In this document: piece after piece, positions 37,524 through 48,500 of the stretch | Layout: each line of letters starts with the position of its first letter | Numbering within the stretch: the first letter of the stretch is position 1 | Assembly: GCA_020736575.1 (NCBI GenBank) | Contig: JAGPYM010000028.1 | Span: forward strand, 434,001-498,000 | DNA: 64,000 nt | Origin: Thelonectria olida | Taxonomy: Eukaryota; Ascomycota; Sordariomycetes; Hypocreales; Nectriaceae | Direction: 5' to 3' | Position numbers and translations under genes: made by a program | Notes under the pieces: model-generated | Told to the model about the DNA's origin: nothing | The model's input: the letters and a program-made list of their open reading frames with translations, nothing else | Database searches by the model: none

Positions 37524-39174
37524 CTCTTGTATTAAATGTTCTTGGACTCTTTGTTCCTTTGTTGCTTACTTATAGTCTTTCACGTTTCATTCCCTTGGCC
37601 ACAATGTTGTACTTTGTTCTTCTCTTTACCGGCCTGGCCGCCTCTGCTTTTGCATCCCCCATCGACACCCGTGCCAGCTGCACCTTTACCGATGCTGCAA
37701 CAGCCATCAAGAACAAGGGCAGTTGCTCTTCCATTATGCTCAAAGACATCAAGGTCCCTGCTGGTACCACTCTGGACATGAGCAAGTTAAAGGACGGTAC
37801 TCATGTAAGCATCCTTCAATTTCACCAGGAGCACCCCGCCAATAACCTAAACAGGTCACATTCCAGGGTAAAACTACCTTTGACTACAATGAGTGGAATG
37901 GTCCCTTGATCTCCTTCAGCGGCAACAACATACTCATCGACGGCGCTCCTGGCCACTCTATTGACTGCGAAGGGCAGCGCTGGTGGGACACCAAAGGCAG
38001 CAATGGTGGCAAGACCAAACCGAAGTTCTTCTACGCCCATTCTCTCAAAAACTCCAACATCAAGAACCTCAACGTCCTCAACACCCCTGTCCAGGCCTTT
38101 AGTATCAACACCGTTACCAACCTCGGCGTCTACGACGTCCATATGGACAACTCTCTCGGCGACTCTAAGGGCGGCCACAATACTGATGCTTTCGATGTTG
38201 GCTCCTCTACCGGTGTCTACATCTCCGGAGCTGTCATCAAGAACCAGGATGACTGCCTCGCCATTAACTCCGGTACCAACATCACTTTTACCGGTGGCAA
38301 CTGCAGCGGTGGCCACGGTCTATCTATCGGCTCTGTTGGTGGCCGTGATGATAACATCGTCAAGACCGTCCGCATCCTGGACTCTATCGTGTCCAATTCC
38401 GACAACGGTGTCCGCATCAAGACTGTTTATGGAGCGTCCGGCTCTGTCTCTGACGTCAAGTACGACCACATCACCCTCAACAACATCGCCAAGTACGGTA
38501 TCGTTATCGAGCAGGACTACAAGAACGGTAGTCCCACTGGCAAGCCCACTGCCGGCGTTCCTATCACAGACGTCACCATCAATGATGTCACTGGGTCCGT
38601 TGCGCCCAAGGGTACTGACGCCTATATCCTCTGCGCTTCTTGCAAAAGCTGGACGTGGACTGGCAACAACATCACTGGTGGCAAGAAGTCCCAAAAGTGC
38701 GAAGGTGTCCCTAGCGGAGCTTCTTGCTAGATTAATCGATGCGTTCTCTATCGTAGCCTCGATGGCATGCGCTGGATGCAGGATATTGGGATTCAAAGGC
38801 GCTAGTTCGTATGTAGATTTCAGATCAAAGCCTTCAAGGACGCCCGGGTGCTTGATCGCCATATTCTTCATGCAATTGAGATGGGCTGGTTCATTCTCGA
38901 CAAGCATTGTACTATGACCGAAGATGCGCCCGTTTATGTTGCCTCTCCTTGATCCTTCAACACGAATCAGTTACATTGAGCACCACTCACCAGAGTCATG
39001 GCACGAGGACGCAATTGCTAGTGTCCGTACAATTTGGGAAGAAGAGTACAAAACTCAGCCTGAGCTTGACCTATAGAGTCGATTGATGAGGTATCTGCTT
39101 TGCAAAAGCGGCAGCCGAACGAGTGAGACTCTTTACTTGAAGAGTTGGAAGTTAGAAAATCTGAGTGATAGTAT
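37524..39174 (+). repeat. Right arm of the 1651-bp inverted repeat
   Basis: Partner of 26359-28009 (coordinate sum 65533 throughout). The hAT-like coding similarity runs without interruption across the outer border at 39174, and a TATA box sits just outside the inner border. Both suggest this arm is in its original place. Confidence 0.97.
37604..38730 (+). CDS. Endopolygalacturonase GH28, right (probably original) copy
   Basis: Exons 37604-37804 and 37855-38730, 358 aa, one 50-nt intron. Secreted (signal peptide [17 protein letters not shown], likely pro-segment ending at DTR before ASCTF). The right-handed beta-helix carries the full GH28 active site: [37 protein letters not shown] and [12 protein letters not shown]-terminal disulfide pair ([18 protein letters not shown]) is typical of fungal endo-PGs. 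It cleaves homogalacturonan in plant cell walls. The upstream region with a TATA box is unique to this copy. Protein and intron are identical to the left copy. If both are transcribed, gene dosage is doubled but promoters differ. Confidence 0.96.
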
Positions 39175-39533
39175 GGACGATCTTGAAGACTTTATTAAGG
39201 CAACACCCATCAAAATCAGTGGATCGCCCCTTTAATGGGGCGTTATAGTGATCAGTAGAAGACTTATCCTCAGCTAAGTTGAATCGCTATTGATATCCTT
39301 TCGATCGCGCCCGAATTAGTGAATCAGGAATCTGCTTTCTCTTGCGGTCGACGTACTCTCCCTGAGGATAGAGGAGAATGACTTGCAACAATTTTGAGAA
39401 GGTTTAATGTATAGGTAGCTGGCTGCGTGAAGAGCATATCCAGACGACTGTTCATGGTAGTATAGGTGTAATTACTAATAGGGGCTTGGATAGTGGCGGC
39501 GATGAAGACTCTGATGTTAATTTTGATTGATTT
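38815..39533 (+). mobile_element. hAT transposase C-terminal relic spanning the arm border
   Basis: In shifting frames: FKDARVLDRHILHAIEMGWF, LLDPSTRISYIEHHSPESWH, SVRTIWEEEY, then beyond the arm SMDDLEDFIKATPIKISGSP, DILSIAPELVNQESAFSCGR with RTLPEDRGE, and finally GSWLREEHIQ and DEDSDVNFD. The order matches the end of hAT transposases, including the dimerisation region (consensus DILSIP...FSxARR...DR). Several frameshifts and stops; dead. About half lies inside the duplicated arm and half outside. Confidence 0.65.
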
Positions 39534-39589
39534 GTGGGTGTCTGGCGGTATGGGTGCTAAAGTACTATAGATCTATCCGCCTTGCTAGG

Positions 39590-39740
39590 AAAAAGCTAGC
39601 GGCCTGAGTTGAGGAGTTTAATAGATAAGATTTTCACGGGAAATATACAATGATATGTGCCTCGAAGAGAGGTTATTCAATTGATTAGTTCTTCACTTCG
39701 AGAGAGGTTGTGATGATGTCTGTGTCCTTGTTGTGGAAGC
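39590..39740 (+). repeat. Dispersed repeat family A, copy 4
   Basis: It carries CTAGCGGC, GATAAGAT-TTCAC, GGGAAATATACAATGATATG, TGCCTCGAAGAGAGGTTATT, CAATTGATTAGTTCTTC and GTGGAAGCGGGGT in the same order as the reverse-strand copy at 1441-1715. The similarity fades after the GCGGGGT block. Confidence 0.6.
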
Positions 39741-39837
39741 GGGGTCGTGCCCAATTGCTAGGGTGATATTCCAGCACACTTTGAATACAGTATAAATATC
39801 GCTTTAGCACCTGATGTCATAATATGCAAGTCTGCCA

Positions 39838-40030
39838 GGCCCTGAATTTCGGCATAAGCCCTGGGTCGCGTTTGAAAAGGTTAGAATGGGAGAACAGCTA
39901 GACCACGATTAGGCGTTTTGAGAACATAGACTGACATCGGTAAACACGGCATGCAGCCATTTTGTGCTGGGCTGTCCCTTCCAGGATGTCCAGTCTAAGA
40001 TGGGGAGAATTCGTGAAATTCATTTGGCTT
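39838..40030 (+). repeat. Diverged inverted repeat B, right member
   Basis: Aligns with the reverse complement of 37018-37277, with an internal deletion of about 45 bp. No clear coding frame survives in it. Confidence 0.8.
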
Positions 40031-42114
40031 GTTCATTAGGAAACCATCCACCGGTGCGTGACCCTGCCTCTCATCCATCACGACCTAGTCTACGTAGTAA
40101 CACTATTACATACGTAAACTCAATTGCATGGGCATCAGGTATCAGCCTCGAATCAGTGCCCCCCGAAAGCCAGAAGCGAAAGCAATGTCCACATGAGCCT
40201 TAGGAAAGTAGCCTATTGGGGCATCAGAGCTAACACGGCTAATCCTTATGCGTCAAATTAACTCAAAGTAGTCATGGAACTACTCCCAAAGGATCCGAAC
40301 AGACATCTGGCAAAGACTTTGCGTCACCAGCATAGTATCACTAGATTCAGGTTGCGAGAGGTAGTGGAGTCACATCTCTTCTCGTCCAACGTGACGCGGC
40401 TCGGATCTTATTGGCGAACGGCGGGAATGCAGAGAATCGCTGGTCTGTGAGAATGCTTGCCAAGCCTATTAATAGAATCCGCATTCGGAACCCGGTACGA
40501 GGCGGAAACGCAAAACCTTAATCAGGCTAGCGTGAATTGGCTTGGTTCATGCGCTTGTGAGATGCTCGTTTCTCGTTTAATCCTTAGTTCAAGTCTCGTT
40601 TAGCTTCGCTGATCCACTGCTGCGGGTCGTCAAATTTCGATCGTGAACCAAAGATTTACTACGGAGTAAAAGTGTTCTAACTCAGGCCGAAGCGTCTTGA
40701 CCCACAGTTACGATATATGTATCTCTTCCGAGCAATTTAAACACTCAACGGACAAACCGGCCATCGCGAAGCTGGCCATAACATCGCCTCCTCTCGATGA
40801 TGGAGGCCCTCAAATCTGAATCATTCGAGAGTCCTCTTTCTACCTTCCACATTGGAAGCGCATCCTCTGCTGCACTGTGCGATAGAAAGTGTAGCCGAAA
40901 ACATCGATTCTGAGACAGAACCCCGGTCAACAAGCGCCCTCAAGCATACTGCAATCTACTTTGAGAAGCACAAACGGGGTTATAACGTGAGAGAGCAATG
41001 TGATGCTTGATTCCATAGTCACCGCAGTTCGCGTGTCCAGTCAACAGCCCTGATGCTTAAGGATAAGTAAGGGATGAGGGAATTCTTTTATAAAGCTAAA
41101 TAGTAAATAAGTAAAAGAAGTAATAACTAAGCTTCATATTTAACTTATAAAGACCAATAATGGCAAACGCAGTAAAGTAGTACATCCGAGTTCTATAGAG
41201 GCACCATGTAAGGAAATAGTAAGAATGGTGAAAACACCGACACCCATGATGGTGGCCAGTAGAGAAGGTGTAAAGCGACAGTGTTTGAGTTAAATGATGA
41301 GTCAGGGTCTTCAGCATTAATATTCGGTGATGAGAGCAATGGTGCTAGTAAAGCAGGGGCCAGGATTTCGTAAGGAGTGAGGGGCGAACAGATGGAACAA
41401 ATGAACTCGAGACAAGATACCTACGTTTTACAACAATTCCACAATGCCCAGCCAGAATGTCGTAACTCGTTTCTGGTTACACTAATGACGCACATGCCCT
41501 GGAACGGTAAATACGAGAATGTCGCCCTAAGCTCGCTCCGAGTCCGAGACGCGCAACCCGTCAAAACTACTTCTGGTCTCACCCCGTTTCCTTTCCTACG
41601 AAGCCTCACCTGAACGATATTTAAAGGCTCGGACCCGATATAGTATGAAAACTTACGCTGGAAACATCGTATAAATTCAACATCGACACGCTAATTGCTT
41701 CAATTCTTTTACCAGACAAGAAGCCCGAAGAGCCTGCTTCCTGTCGACGAGGTCATTGAGGTACGTCCATAATATATGATAGCAGGGCTTGATGGTCGAT
41801 CCTTCGCTCAGTCACATCTAAGCCACTCCGTTGTTGTTGAAGCTGACAATAATTCCAACAGTTTCATTTTTACTCGAAATAGTCAGGATCCCCGTATTAG
41901 GCAATAAGTGGTCAGATTTTGCTGAAACCTCTGGCAAAACAAAAGATTCTGAGAATTCATGCAAAATCAATCCGTCCCTGGTTTTGAACCAATCCTCTTC
42001 TGCCCCCCACAAAGCACAGGAGCCGCCCATGGTTTCTGTCGCCAACAGAGCGTGCAGGACTTCAACCCCAGGTGACTCGATATTATCGAGCAAAGGTTGC
42101 TTTATACCTCAGCC
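40031..42114. other. Intergenic repeat-decayed stretch
   Basis: No gene supported. The 41090-41340 part is AT-rich. Just before the WD40 gene (41700-42110) some frames could hold its 5' end, since related proteins are longer at the N-terminus, but no convincing exon was found. Confidence 0.4.
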
Positions 42115-43653
42115 ATGTGCATCGGCCAAAAGTTTAAAGGGTTTTCTCTCACGTGTGACTCGAACTGCGACATGGCTGAGTTTCACATCAAAGACGCCCA
42201 CACAGGAGCTCGGAAGCCAGTTGCTGAAGCGGAAGACGGATATGGAGGCGGATACGTGCCTCCCCATAGAGACGTACCACGGTATGTCCATGTCAAATCC
42301 TACAACACCAAGGATCAACACTTCAAAGGCCTTTTTCTCGCACAGGAACTGGTTGGCGAGAAGCGGCCCGACCCCGGCTTGCACAACTCTGTTACGCAGG
42401 TTGCGATTGGGAGCAAAATCTTGAGCCATGGTGATGCCGCCATCTGGGCGGCTGACTTCAGCTCAAGTGGCCGATATCTAGCTGTCGCCGGAAAGGACCA
42501 ATTTATTCGGCTCTTCAAAGTGATTCTCACAGAAGAAGACCGCAAGGCTCAGGAAGAGGAGGACAAGGGAGCAGGCACGACAAGTGAGAACTTTGCCCCT
42601 GTTTTCCGGTCAAAGCCCATCAGAGAGTTTAAAGGACACACTGGAGATGTCTTGGACTTAAGTTGGAGCAAAAACGACTTTCTTCTCTCATGCTCCGCAG
42701 ATAAAACTGTTCGCCTTTGGCATACAAGCCAGCCGAATTGTTTGCGTTTATTCGCGCATGAGAAAATAGTCACCTCAGTTGCTTTCCATCCTATCGACGA
42801 TCGTTTCTTCCTTTCTGGATCTCTCGATACGAAGCTAAGGCTATGGAGTATTCCGGACATGTGTGTCGCTCATTCGGCATCCGCATGCGATTTTATTACT
42901 GCTGTTGCATTTACACCAGAGGGCAAGGTAGCAATTTGCGGCAGCTTGAATGGCACATGCATCTTTTTTGATACTGACGGTCTGGCCGTAAAATATCAGA
43001 TACGTGCCTGTTCTTCACAAGTCAAGAATGAGAGGTGCAACAAAATCACGGGCATTCAGACGCTGCTCATCCCTGAAAACACTGACACCAACAGTGGAGT
43101 AAAGGTGTTGATTACGACAAACGACTCCCAAATTCGCGTGTATGACATGGACGACCGAACACTTAGAGTCAAACTTGAAGGGCTGAAGAACCAATCGAGT
43201 CAGATTCATGCTCGTTTCAATGACGACGGGAAATACGTCATTTGTGGTAGCGAAAGTCAGAAGGTTTATATATGGCATTTGGGGTCGCCGAATCCCGGAA
43301 TCAAGGATCAGGAACCTTGTGAGAGTTTCAGTACCCATTCAGAGGTTGTCACCAATGCAATTATTGCCCCAACGGCAACCCGACAACTTCTCAGTGCCTC
43401 AAGGGATCCAGTTTATGATCTTTGCAACCCACCACCCATCGTGTTACTGAGCTTGGAGGAGAGCACGGCTGGTAAGACAGCCAAATCAAATCCATCATTT
43501 GACGATGTTCGCACCACGACTGCGCAACTGGAAGAGAGTCCGACATACAAAGAGCGCTGTAGACACTTTGACGGTAATATAATCGTCACAACCGACACAG
43601 CTGGCAGAGTAAAGGTGTTCCGGCAAGACTGTGCTTCAAAGGGCCGGTACTAA
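42115..43653 (+). CDS. WD40-repeat protein, WDR44/Dgr2-like, shortened N-terminus
   Basis: Intronless frame of 512 aa from the first ATG. It matches the fungal Dgr2/Laf1 (WDR44-like) family. A conserved lead YVPPHRDVPRYVHVKSYNT and FKGLFLAQEL is followed by propeller blades: AIWAADFSSSGRYLAVAGKD, FKGHTGDVLDLSWSKNDFLL, HPIDDRFFLSGSLDTKLRLW, ITAVAFTPEGKVAICGSLNG, VLITTNDSQIRVYDMDDRTL and HARFNDDGKYVICGSESQK. It ends with the typical DPVYDLCNPPPIVLL and GNIIVTTDTAGRVKVFRQDC. Usual family members have a longer N-terminal region with several hundred more residues and introns, so this may be a shortened extra copy in repeat-rich DNA. It is the source, or a sister, of the 121-bp fragment at 14964-15084. 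Confidence 0.8.
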   Translation: MCIGQKFKGFSLTCDSNCDMAEFHIKDAHTGARKPVAEAEDGYGGGYVPPHRDVPRYVHVKSYNTKDQHFKGLFLAQELVGEKRPDPGLHNSVTQVAIGSKILSHGDAAIWAADFSSSGRYLAVAGKDQFIRLFKVILTEEDRKAQEEEDKGAGTTSENFAPVFRSKPIREFKGHTGDVLDLSWSKNDFLLSCSADKTVRLWHTSQPNCLRLFAHEKIVTSVAFHPIDDRFFLSGSLDTKLRLWSIPDMCVAHSASACDFITAVAFTPEGKVAICGSLNGTCIFFDTDGLAVKYQIRACSSQVKNERCNKITGIQTLLIPENTDTNSGVKVLITTNDSQIRVYDMDDRTLRVKLEGLKNQSSQIHARFNDDGKYVICGSESQKVYIWHLGSPNPGIKDQEPCESFSTHSEVVTNAIIAPTATRQLLSASRDPVYDLCNPPPIVLLSLEESTAGKTAKSNPSFDDVRTTTAQLEESPTYKERCRHFDGNIIVTTDTAGRVKVFRQDCASKGRY

Positions 43654-45167
43654 GTGCCGCAAGGTTATCAAAATATAGCATACTGCTCTCTAGGTAGTAT
43701 AATAGGTCCGACCCCTTGTTCCCAAGTTAAAACTTTTTTTAGTTAGGGTACAACGATTTCCTAACACTCATTGCAAGCGGAATCAGGCTGGAACGTTGGG
43801 CGGTCTCGTTATATGTACATAGCAAGCGATAGCCTTATGCTACTTCGCTAGGAATAAGTTATTCAAAAGTCTCTCTTTGGTGTGCAATCAAGGGCTGAAG
43901 GGGAGCTAAATATTGTGTATATAATTATAAATATTATTCTGACTATTAAATAAATTTAAGAAATTAAAAATCCCATTAGTGCATATGCCTATCGAGAACA
44001 ATACAAAGTCAAACAGTTCCGAGTCTGATATGCAACTCCAGGCCAACGATCAAGCCACTCAAGTAAAAGCCGTCGTTGTATCATTATACGCCCGACTAGT
44101 CATGGATTTTGAGTATCTCGGTGAAGATGAGACTCGCCTTGCTTACATTAGACCAGGATAGATTGTAGTGACTCTAGAGTTGCCGTAAGGCGCCAAGCGG
44201 ACGGGTCGTGGTTACAACTGTCTTCCTTAGTAGTAAATTTCCTCAGCGTCGGCTTCATGTTCGCTTTCGATGTCAGCGACTGTATGTGACCTGAGGAGTA
44301 CCAAGGCAGTCGCTGCGTTTGCCAAGCCGGGTTCTCATTCGGGGTAGCTATCGCCATAACTGCCGGCCTGGTGGGAGCCAGGCTTTCCCATGAAGCGGTG
44401 TCGGGTGAGATGAAATTGGCGGTAGTATTAATGACGACCTTGTACGCTTGTGCATCGGATACCAGATAGCGCTCACGGCTGGCAACACCTTGACGTCGAG
44501 TACATAACAACTATTAATTATTCAGTGACCTGATGGTGTAGAATTCAATCTTGTATCCCGAAAACAGAAGCCACACCGTGCCAATATTGATCCCGAGTGT
44601 GCTTTTGCACCACGCCTTTCACTACCTTCAACAGATTCAACGGAGAGCAGGTTGTCGAGCTTCGGCCTGTGCCCGGTTTGTTGCACTTGCATTTCTGTCT
44701 ATGGTCGCCTTGTTGCTGCCTGTTTGAGAGAGGAGAAGGTGGGTGACCAATTTATCCCTTCTGCAATTTGTTTCTCTCTTTGTCTCCTGACCTCAAATCC
44801 ACTTTTTTTGCCCGCCTTTGGTCTGCTCCATTTCATCTCTCTAGCCCTTCGTTCCGTCTTCCATTAGTTGTATCTTCCAACTTGTATTTCCTTAACTGGA
44901 GAAAAGAGAACAACAAGATTGTCTTCAGGAAAGCCAAGTCTTTTTTGTATCTTCTTTTCCGCCCCTTCCTCGCTCTTGTGTTGATTTTTCTGATTATTTT
45001 GGATACTCTCTTGTCGCTAATCCTTTCACCCAAAGTTTGTCTTCTGGAGGATTTTCAATATCCCAGGCCATACCCAGCTGTATCTTCTCGTTTGTGTGTC
45101 TCGTTGTTTCCCCCCTTCTGCCATAACATACTCGGCCTATCACTCTGAACGGCCCCTTCGTGGCATC
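43654..45167. other. Intergenic, no gene supported
   Basis: AT-rich after the WD40 gene (43900-43980). A minus-strand open frame at 44148-44510 has no family I could name. From 44650 on the DNA is pyrimidine-rich (CTTTTTTTGCCC and similar runs) and looks like the promoter and leader of the PAP2-like gene that follows. Confidence 0.4.
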
Positions 45168-46320
45168 ATGGCTTCGATTTTGCAAAACGTCGTTGAGCAG
45201 TATGTAAATTAACTACCCAAATAACCATTATCATCTTCCCTACTAACGCTCCCTAGTCTTTATGGCAGCTTTCACCGCATGGTGCCTCATCAAGAGGCGT
45301 CAAGGCGCCCTGAACATCCCCCAAGACTCCTACCAAGCCGATATGGAGCCAGCAGAGGGTACAGGAAACGGTACACCAATGCCTCGCCTTCCAAATCGAT
45401 TGTCGGTCCTCCACAACGCCCAGATCGCCGAGCTCCTAAGCTCTTCTTCATCCTCCTCTACCGCTTCTTTAATATATTTCCTTTCCTTATCGAGATTTGG
45501 CATTAGAACATGACATATTAGTATACGCAATTACATGGCCTAAAGAAGTACAAAGTTATAAAAACCAGTTCCTGACACTTAATAGGATCTACTAGTCGCT
45601 CCGAGCCTTCTCTGCCTGAATGATCGCCGGAAACGAAGCCGTCTTCGCCCGAGCCCGTGACCATGCTATTCAAATTCTCACTCGAGGATTTCCTCGGCGT
45701 CGATATCGAGCAGCGATTTCAGGGCCTACATTATGAGTAAGCGGTCCTGGCTTATGCCAATCCTCGCCGGGGTCTACTACTCTCACATAAGCGTCGGCGT
45801 GTGTTTCCTTGTCTATATCTACACCTTCCTCCTAGCTTCGACTTTTTAGCGTATCCGTCGCACTATAGCCGCCGAAAATGCCATTGCTTTTGTTATAGTC
45901 ACCCTCTGGCGCTGCTCGCCACCACATCTTCCGCCTGCCGAGTACGGCTTCGCCGACGTCCTGCATAGCAAGGTGTTGACGGTGACGGTGACGCTTGGAA
46001 CAACAACCGCTTCCAGTTGACCATTGCTGCTATGCCGAGCTTGCATTTTAGAACCTCTTTATTCCTTCAGTCTGTATATGCCGCTTTTCCCCTCACCGAC
46101 TCCTCTGCATCCTTGCACCTCTCTGGCCTACCGCATGATCATCACCATCGTCGCGACCGCCAACCACTTCTTGATCGACGCGGTTATTGGCGCTACGGTG
46201 ACCCTCTTCGGATGGAGGATCAACCGCGGCGTCCTCATTTCAAAGCCCTGTTCAAGACTTTGTCTTTGCGTCCCTGATACACCGGCTGGACCCGGTGGAC
46301 ACAAATGCGAGAGCTATGCC
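45168..46320 (+). pseudogene. PAP2-superfamily integral membrane protein, frameshifted
   Basis: It begins MASILQNVVEQY at a probable exon border (GTAAAT donor). Later pieces in changing frames are APKLFFILLYRFFNIFPFLI, AFARARDHAIQI-type sequence, MSKRSWLMPILAGVYYSHIS with VGVCFLVYIYTF, IRRTIAAENAIAFVIVTLWR and LPAEYGFADVLHSK. The PAP2 core then reads NNNRFQLTIAAMPSLHF, and MIITIVATANHFLIDAVIGA with TVTLFGWRINRGVL closes it. MPSLHF and the NHFLIDAVIGA stretch are the lipid-phosphatase/Aur1-type active-site blocks. At least four frame changes and internal stops exclude a functional product. It would otherwise be a polytopic membrane phosphatase-like protein. Confidence 0.75.
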
Positions 46321-47085
46321 TAAGGCGCTGTAATAATCGGAAATGTCTGAATCATGCTCTAGATAAATTTACGCGCACTCTTACCATCAGGCACAGAATT
46401 TGTCTTGGCGCATACTGTATTACTTGGAAACTGTAGCAGGGAATAGCGTTCTATAGAGTCGACTATTGCAGGATAGAAAGCTGACATACCTGTCCGTGGC
46501 GTGGACATTCGACTTATCTAGCCTTGAAACTAGTTTTCTACCTTAACGATTAGTATAACTAGTTTTCTTGTCTCGTCTTGGCAGCCCTCCAAGTTCAGTC
46601 TCAGCTTAGACCTGGTTAGATTCGGTTGGCTTGGGGAATGTTCAATGGTAAGCTGAAGGAAAGACCGGATCAAACGACGTCACCCAGCTGCTGCGTCACA
46701 ATGGTGCTTTCTCAGCACGTTTCATTTTTTGGGACCGTTGCCCAGGGCTTAATTTGGAAGCTGTCATAGGTTTGGCACACTGCTAGGTCTGGCTTGCTGT
46801 GAGGATCTCCAGTTCTGTGCTTCCTTTGAAGCAGGAAGAACTCTTGAACAGTGTGATATCGGCCAGGCATACCTATACAGGGGGCAATAGAGTACGATGG
46901 TGAACTTTATTAGAAGATGCAAGCTTAGGATTAGTGAGGCTTGAGAGTTCCATGGTATGTTAGCATAGAATTAATATGGTTTATTAAGCGGGCCACGGAT
47001 TTTCGTTGAACGCGTCAGCTTTTCTAGAACCGGATTAATCAACAATCTACTAACTAGTTATGAAAAACTATTTTGGCTAAACGAA
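46321..47085. other. Intergenic, no gene seen
   Basis: No coding similarity recognised. Confidence 0.4.
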
Positions 47086-47089
47086 AATA

Positions 47090-47290
47090 CTTTGGCTATG
47101 CAGGCAATCGAGAAAAATGAAAGATTACGCGTCGCAGAGGCTGCTAGGGTCTTCAATGCGGCCGAGTCGACACTGCGTGTCTGAATAAAGGGCCGATGAT
47201 CACGACGCGATATCTTGCCCAACGCCCGCAAGTTCACAGAACTCGAAGAGAACGCTCTCCATAAGGGCTAATGTGGCACCTTTGTCCTGA
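47090..47290 (+). mobile_element. pogo/Fot1-like transposase N-terminal relic
   Basis: The plus strand reads MQAIEKNERLRVAEAARVFN and AAESTLRV, then after a stop and frame change RRDILPNARKFTELEENAL. This resembles the psq helix-turn-helix start of Fot1/pogo transposases (SVRxAAxxYxVxxSTLxxR...NxRKLTxLEE). The DDE domain is not present. Confidence 0.65.
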
Positions 47291-47737
47291 TATGGGAACT
47301 CCAATGGCCCGACTCCAGGTGGGAAGAGATTGTTGAGGCTTTGGGGTGGAGGTTGGGGTGACTTTTGAACTTTAAGCAAGTTGAGCGAGCTGAGCGAGGG
47401 CGGCGCGAGACTCAGGCGAGGATCCTACGAGCGCAGGAACCTGCAGGAGAATACCCAGCCTCAATGTGATCCAAGTGAAATTCCCAACTGTGGGCCAGTA
47501 TGCGAAGTGTGATGTGGTCATATTAGCCCTGCTCAAGTGTCCTCAGGATGTCGGCATCATCTTCGTCGTTAAATAATGCGAAGAACGGCTGGGTATGTTC
47601 GTACTTCTTTTCAAGCCTAGATCTTCCACCGAGATCACCACCTTCTGGTGCGACAAACTAGTTTAAATTCTAGCACTAATCCGATAGTTATTCGCACTGT
47701 TTTTTCCATTATTTTTATTTTTAAAAAATGAAATAAA

Positions 47738-48177
47738 TTAACGTGCATAATAAGCATGCGACGCATCCAAGTATGCGACGCATTTACATTTACACCTTAA
47801 ATTAAAGATTTTAAAAATTCCTTAAAAGTCCAAAATATCTTAAAAAAGACTATAATTCTTAAGATAGATTAATTAAATATATAATAATTAGAGGAAATTT
47901 TCCTAATTTATTTTAAAATTTCCCTAAAAGGTTATTTAGAAAAGTCTTATTCACACTGTTTTTTTTAATCTTTTATTTTTTAAAAAGAAAACAAAATAAT
48001 TCAAAATATAGGGAAAGCTAGATCTTATGACTTTTTTAGTTAAATATCTAAATCTTAATTTATAGGAGTATTAAGGTTATATAGCTTATTTTAGATAATC
48101 TGAAATTTATACTTTTAGGTGTACAGTATAAGTGCGTCGCATACTCGGATGCGTCGCATGCTTATTATGTACGTTAA
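47738..48177. mobile_element. 440-bp MITE-like element with about 60-bp terminal inverted repeats
   Basis: Left end TTAACGTGCATAATAAGCAT followed by GCGACGCATCCAAGTATGCG. The right end, inverted, reads TTAACGTACATAATAAGCAT then GCGACGCATCCGAGTATGCG. The repeats stay similar for about 60 bp with roughly six differences. The interior is very AT-rich with no coding frame. Each repeat contains two copies of TGCGACGCA, a possible transposase-binding site. A segment starting TTC(G/A)CACTGTTTTTT occurs just left of the element (47691) and again inside it (47951), so nesting is possible. The target duplication, if any, is hidden in the TTAA ends. Confidence 0.75.
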
Positions 48178-48500
48178 CTATAACTAGGATTTTTCTGAAT
48201 AAGTTTATAAGAAAAAAGTGTTAAAATTCCAGAAAAATTCATGCTTATTATTATTTCCTTTAACTAAATGAAAAGTAACCGTACCTAGAATCTGAAACAA
48301 GTAAGCTAGTAGAGAATACGAAGGCGTAAATGAGCTAACAATCATAAAGGAGCTTGGCAAATTGACTACTGTAACTTCGGGATAATGAGAGCTCATTATT
48401 CTTGATTAATATCAAGTAAAGAGGAAGAAGCATGAAATAGTGTTGTACGACTGTTTAATTAAAACACAGCACTTTGCTGAAAGATTAAAACTTCGAAGCT
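48178..48500. other. AT-rich intergenic DNA
   Basis: Nothing recognised. It ends abruptly at the GC-rich aminotransferase relic, a sharp composition border. Confidence 0.45.

Noticed and set aside
44148..44510. Minus-strand frame with some resemblance to the DIRS recombinase N-terminus
   Set aside because: Only a few residues agree (VVN..AN, SPDTA); too weak to call.
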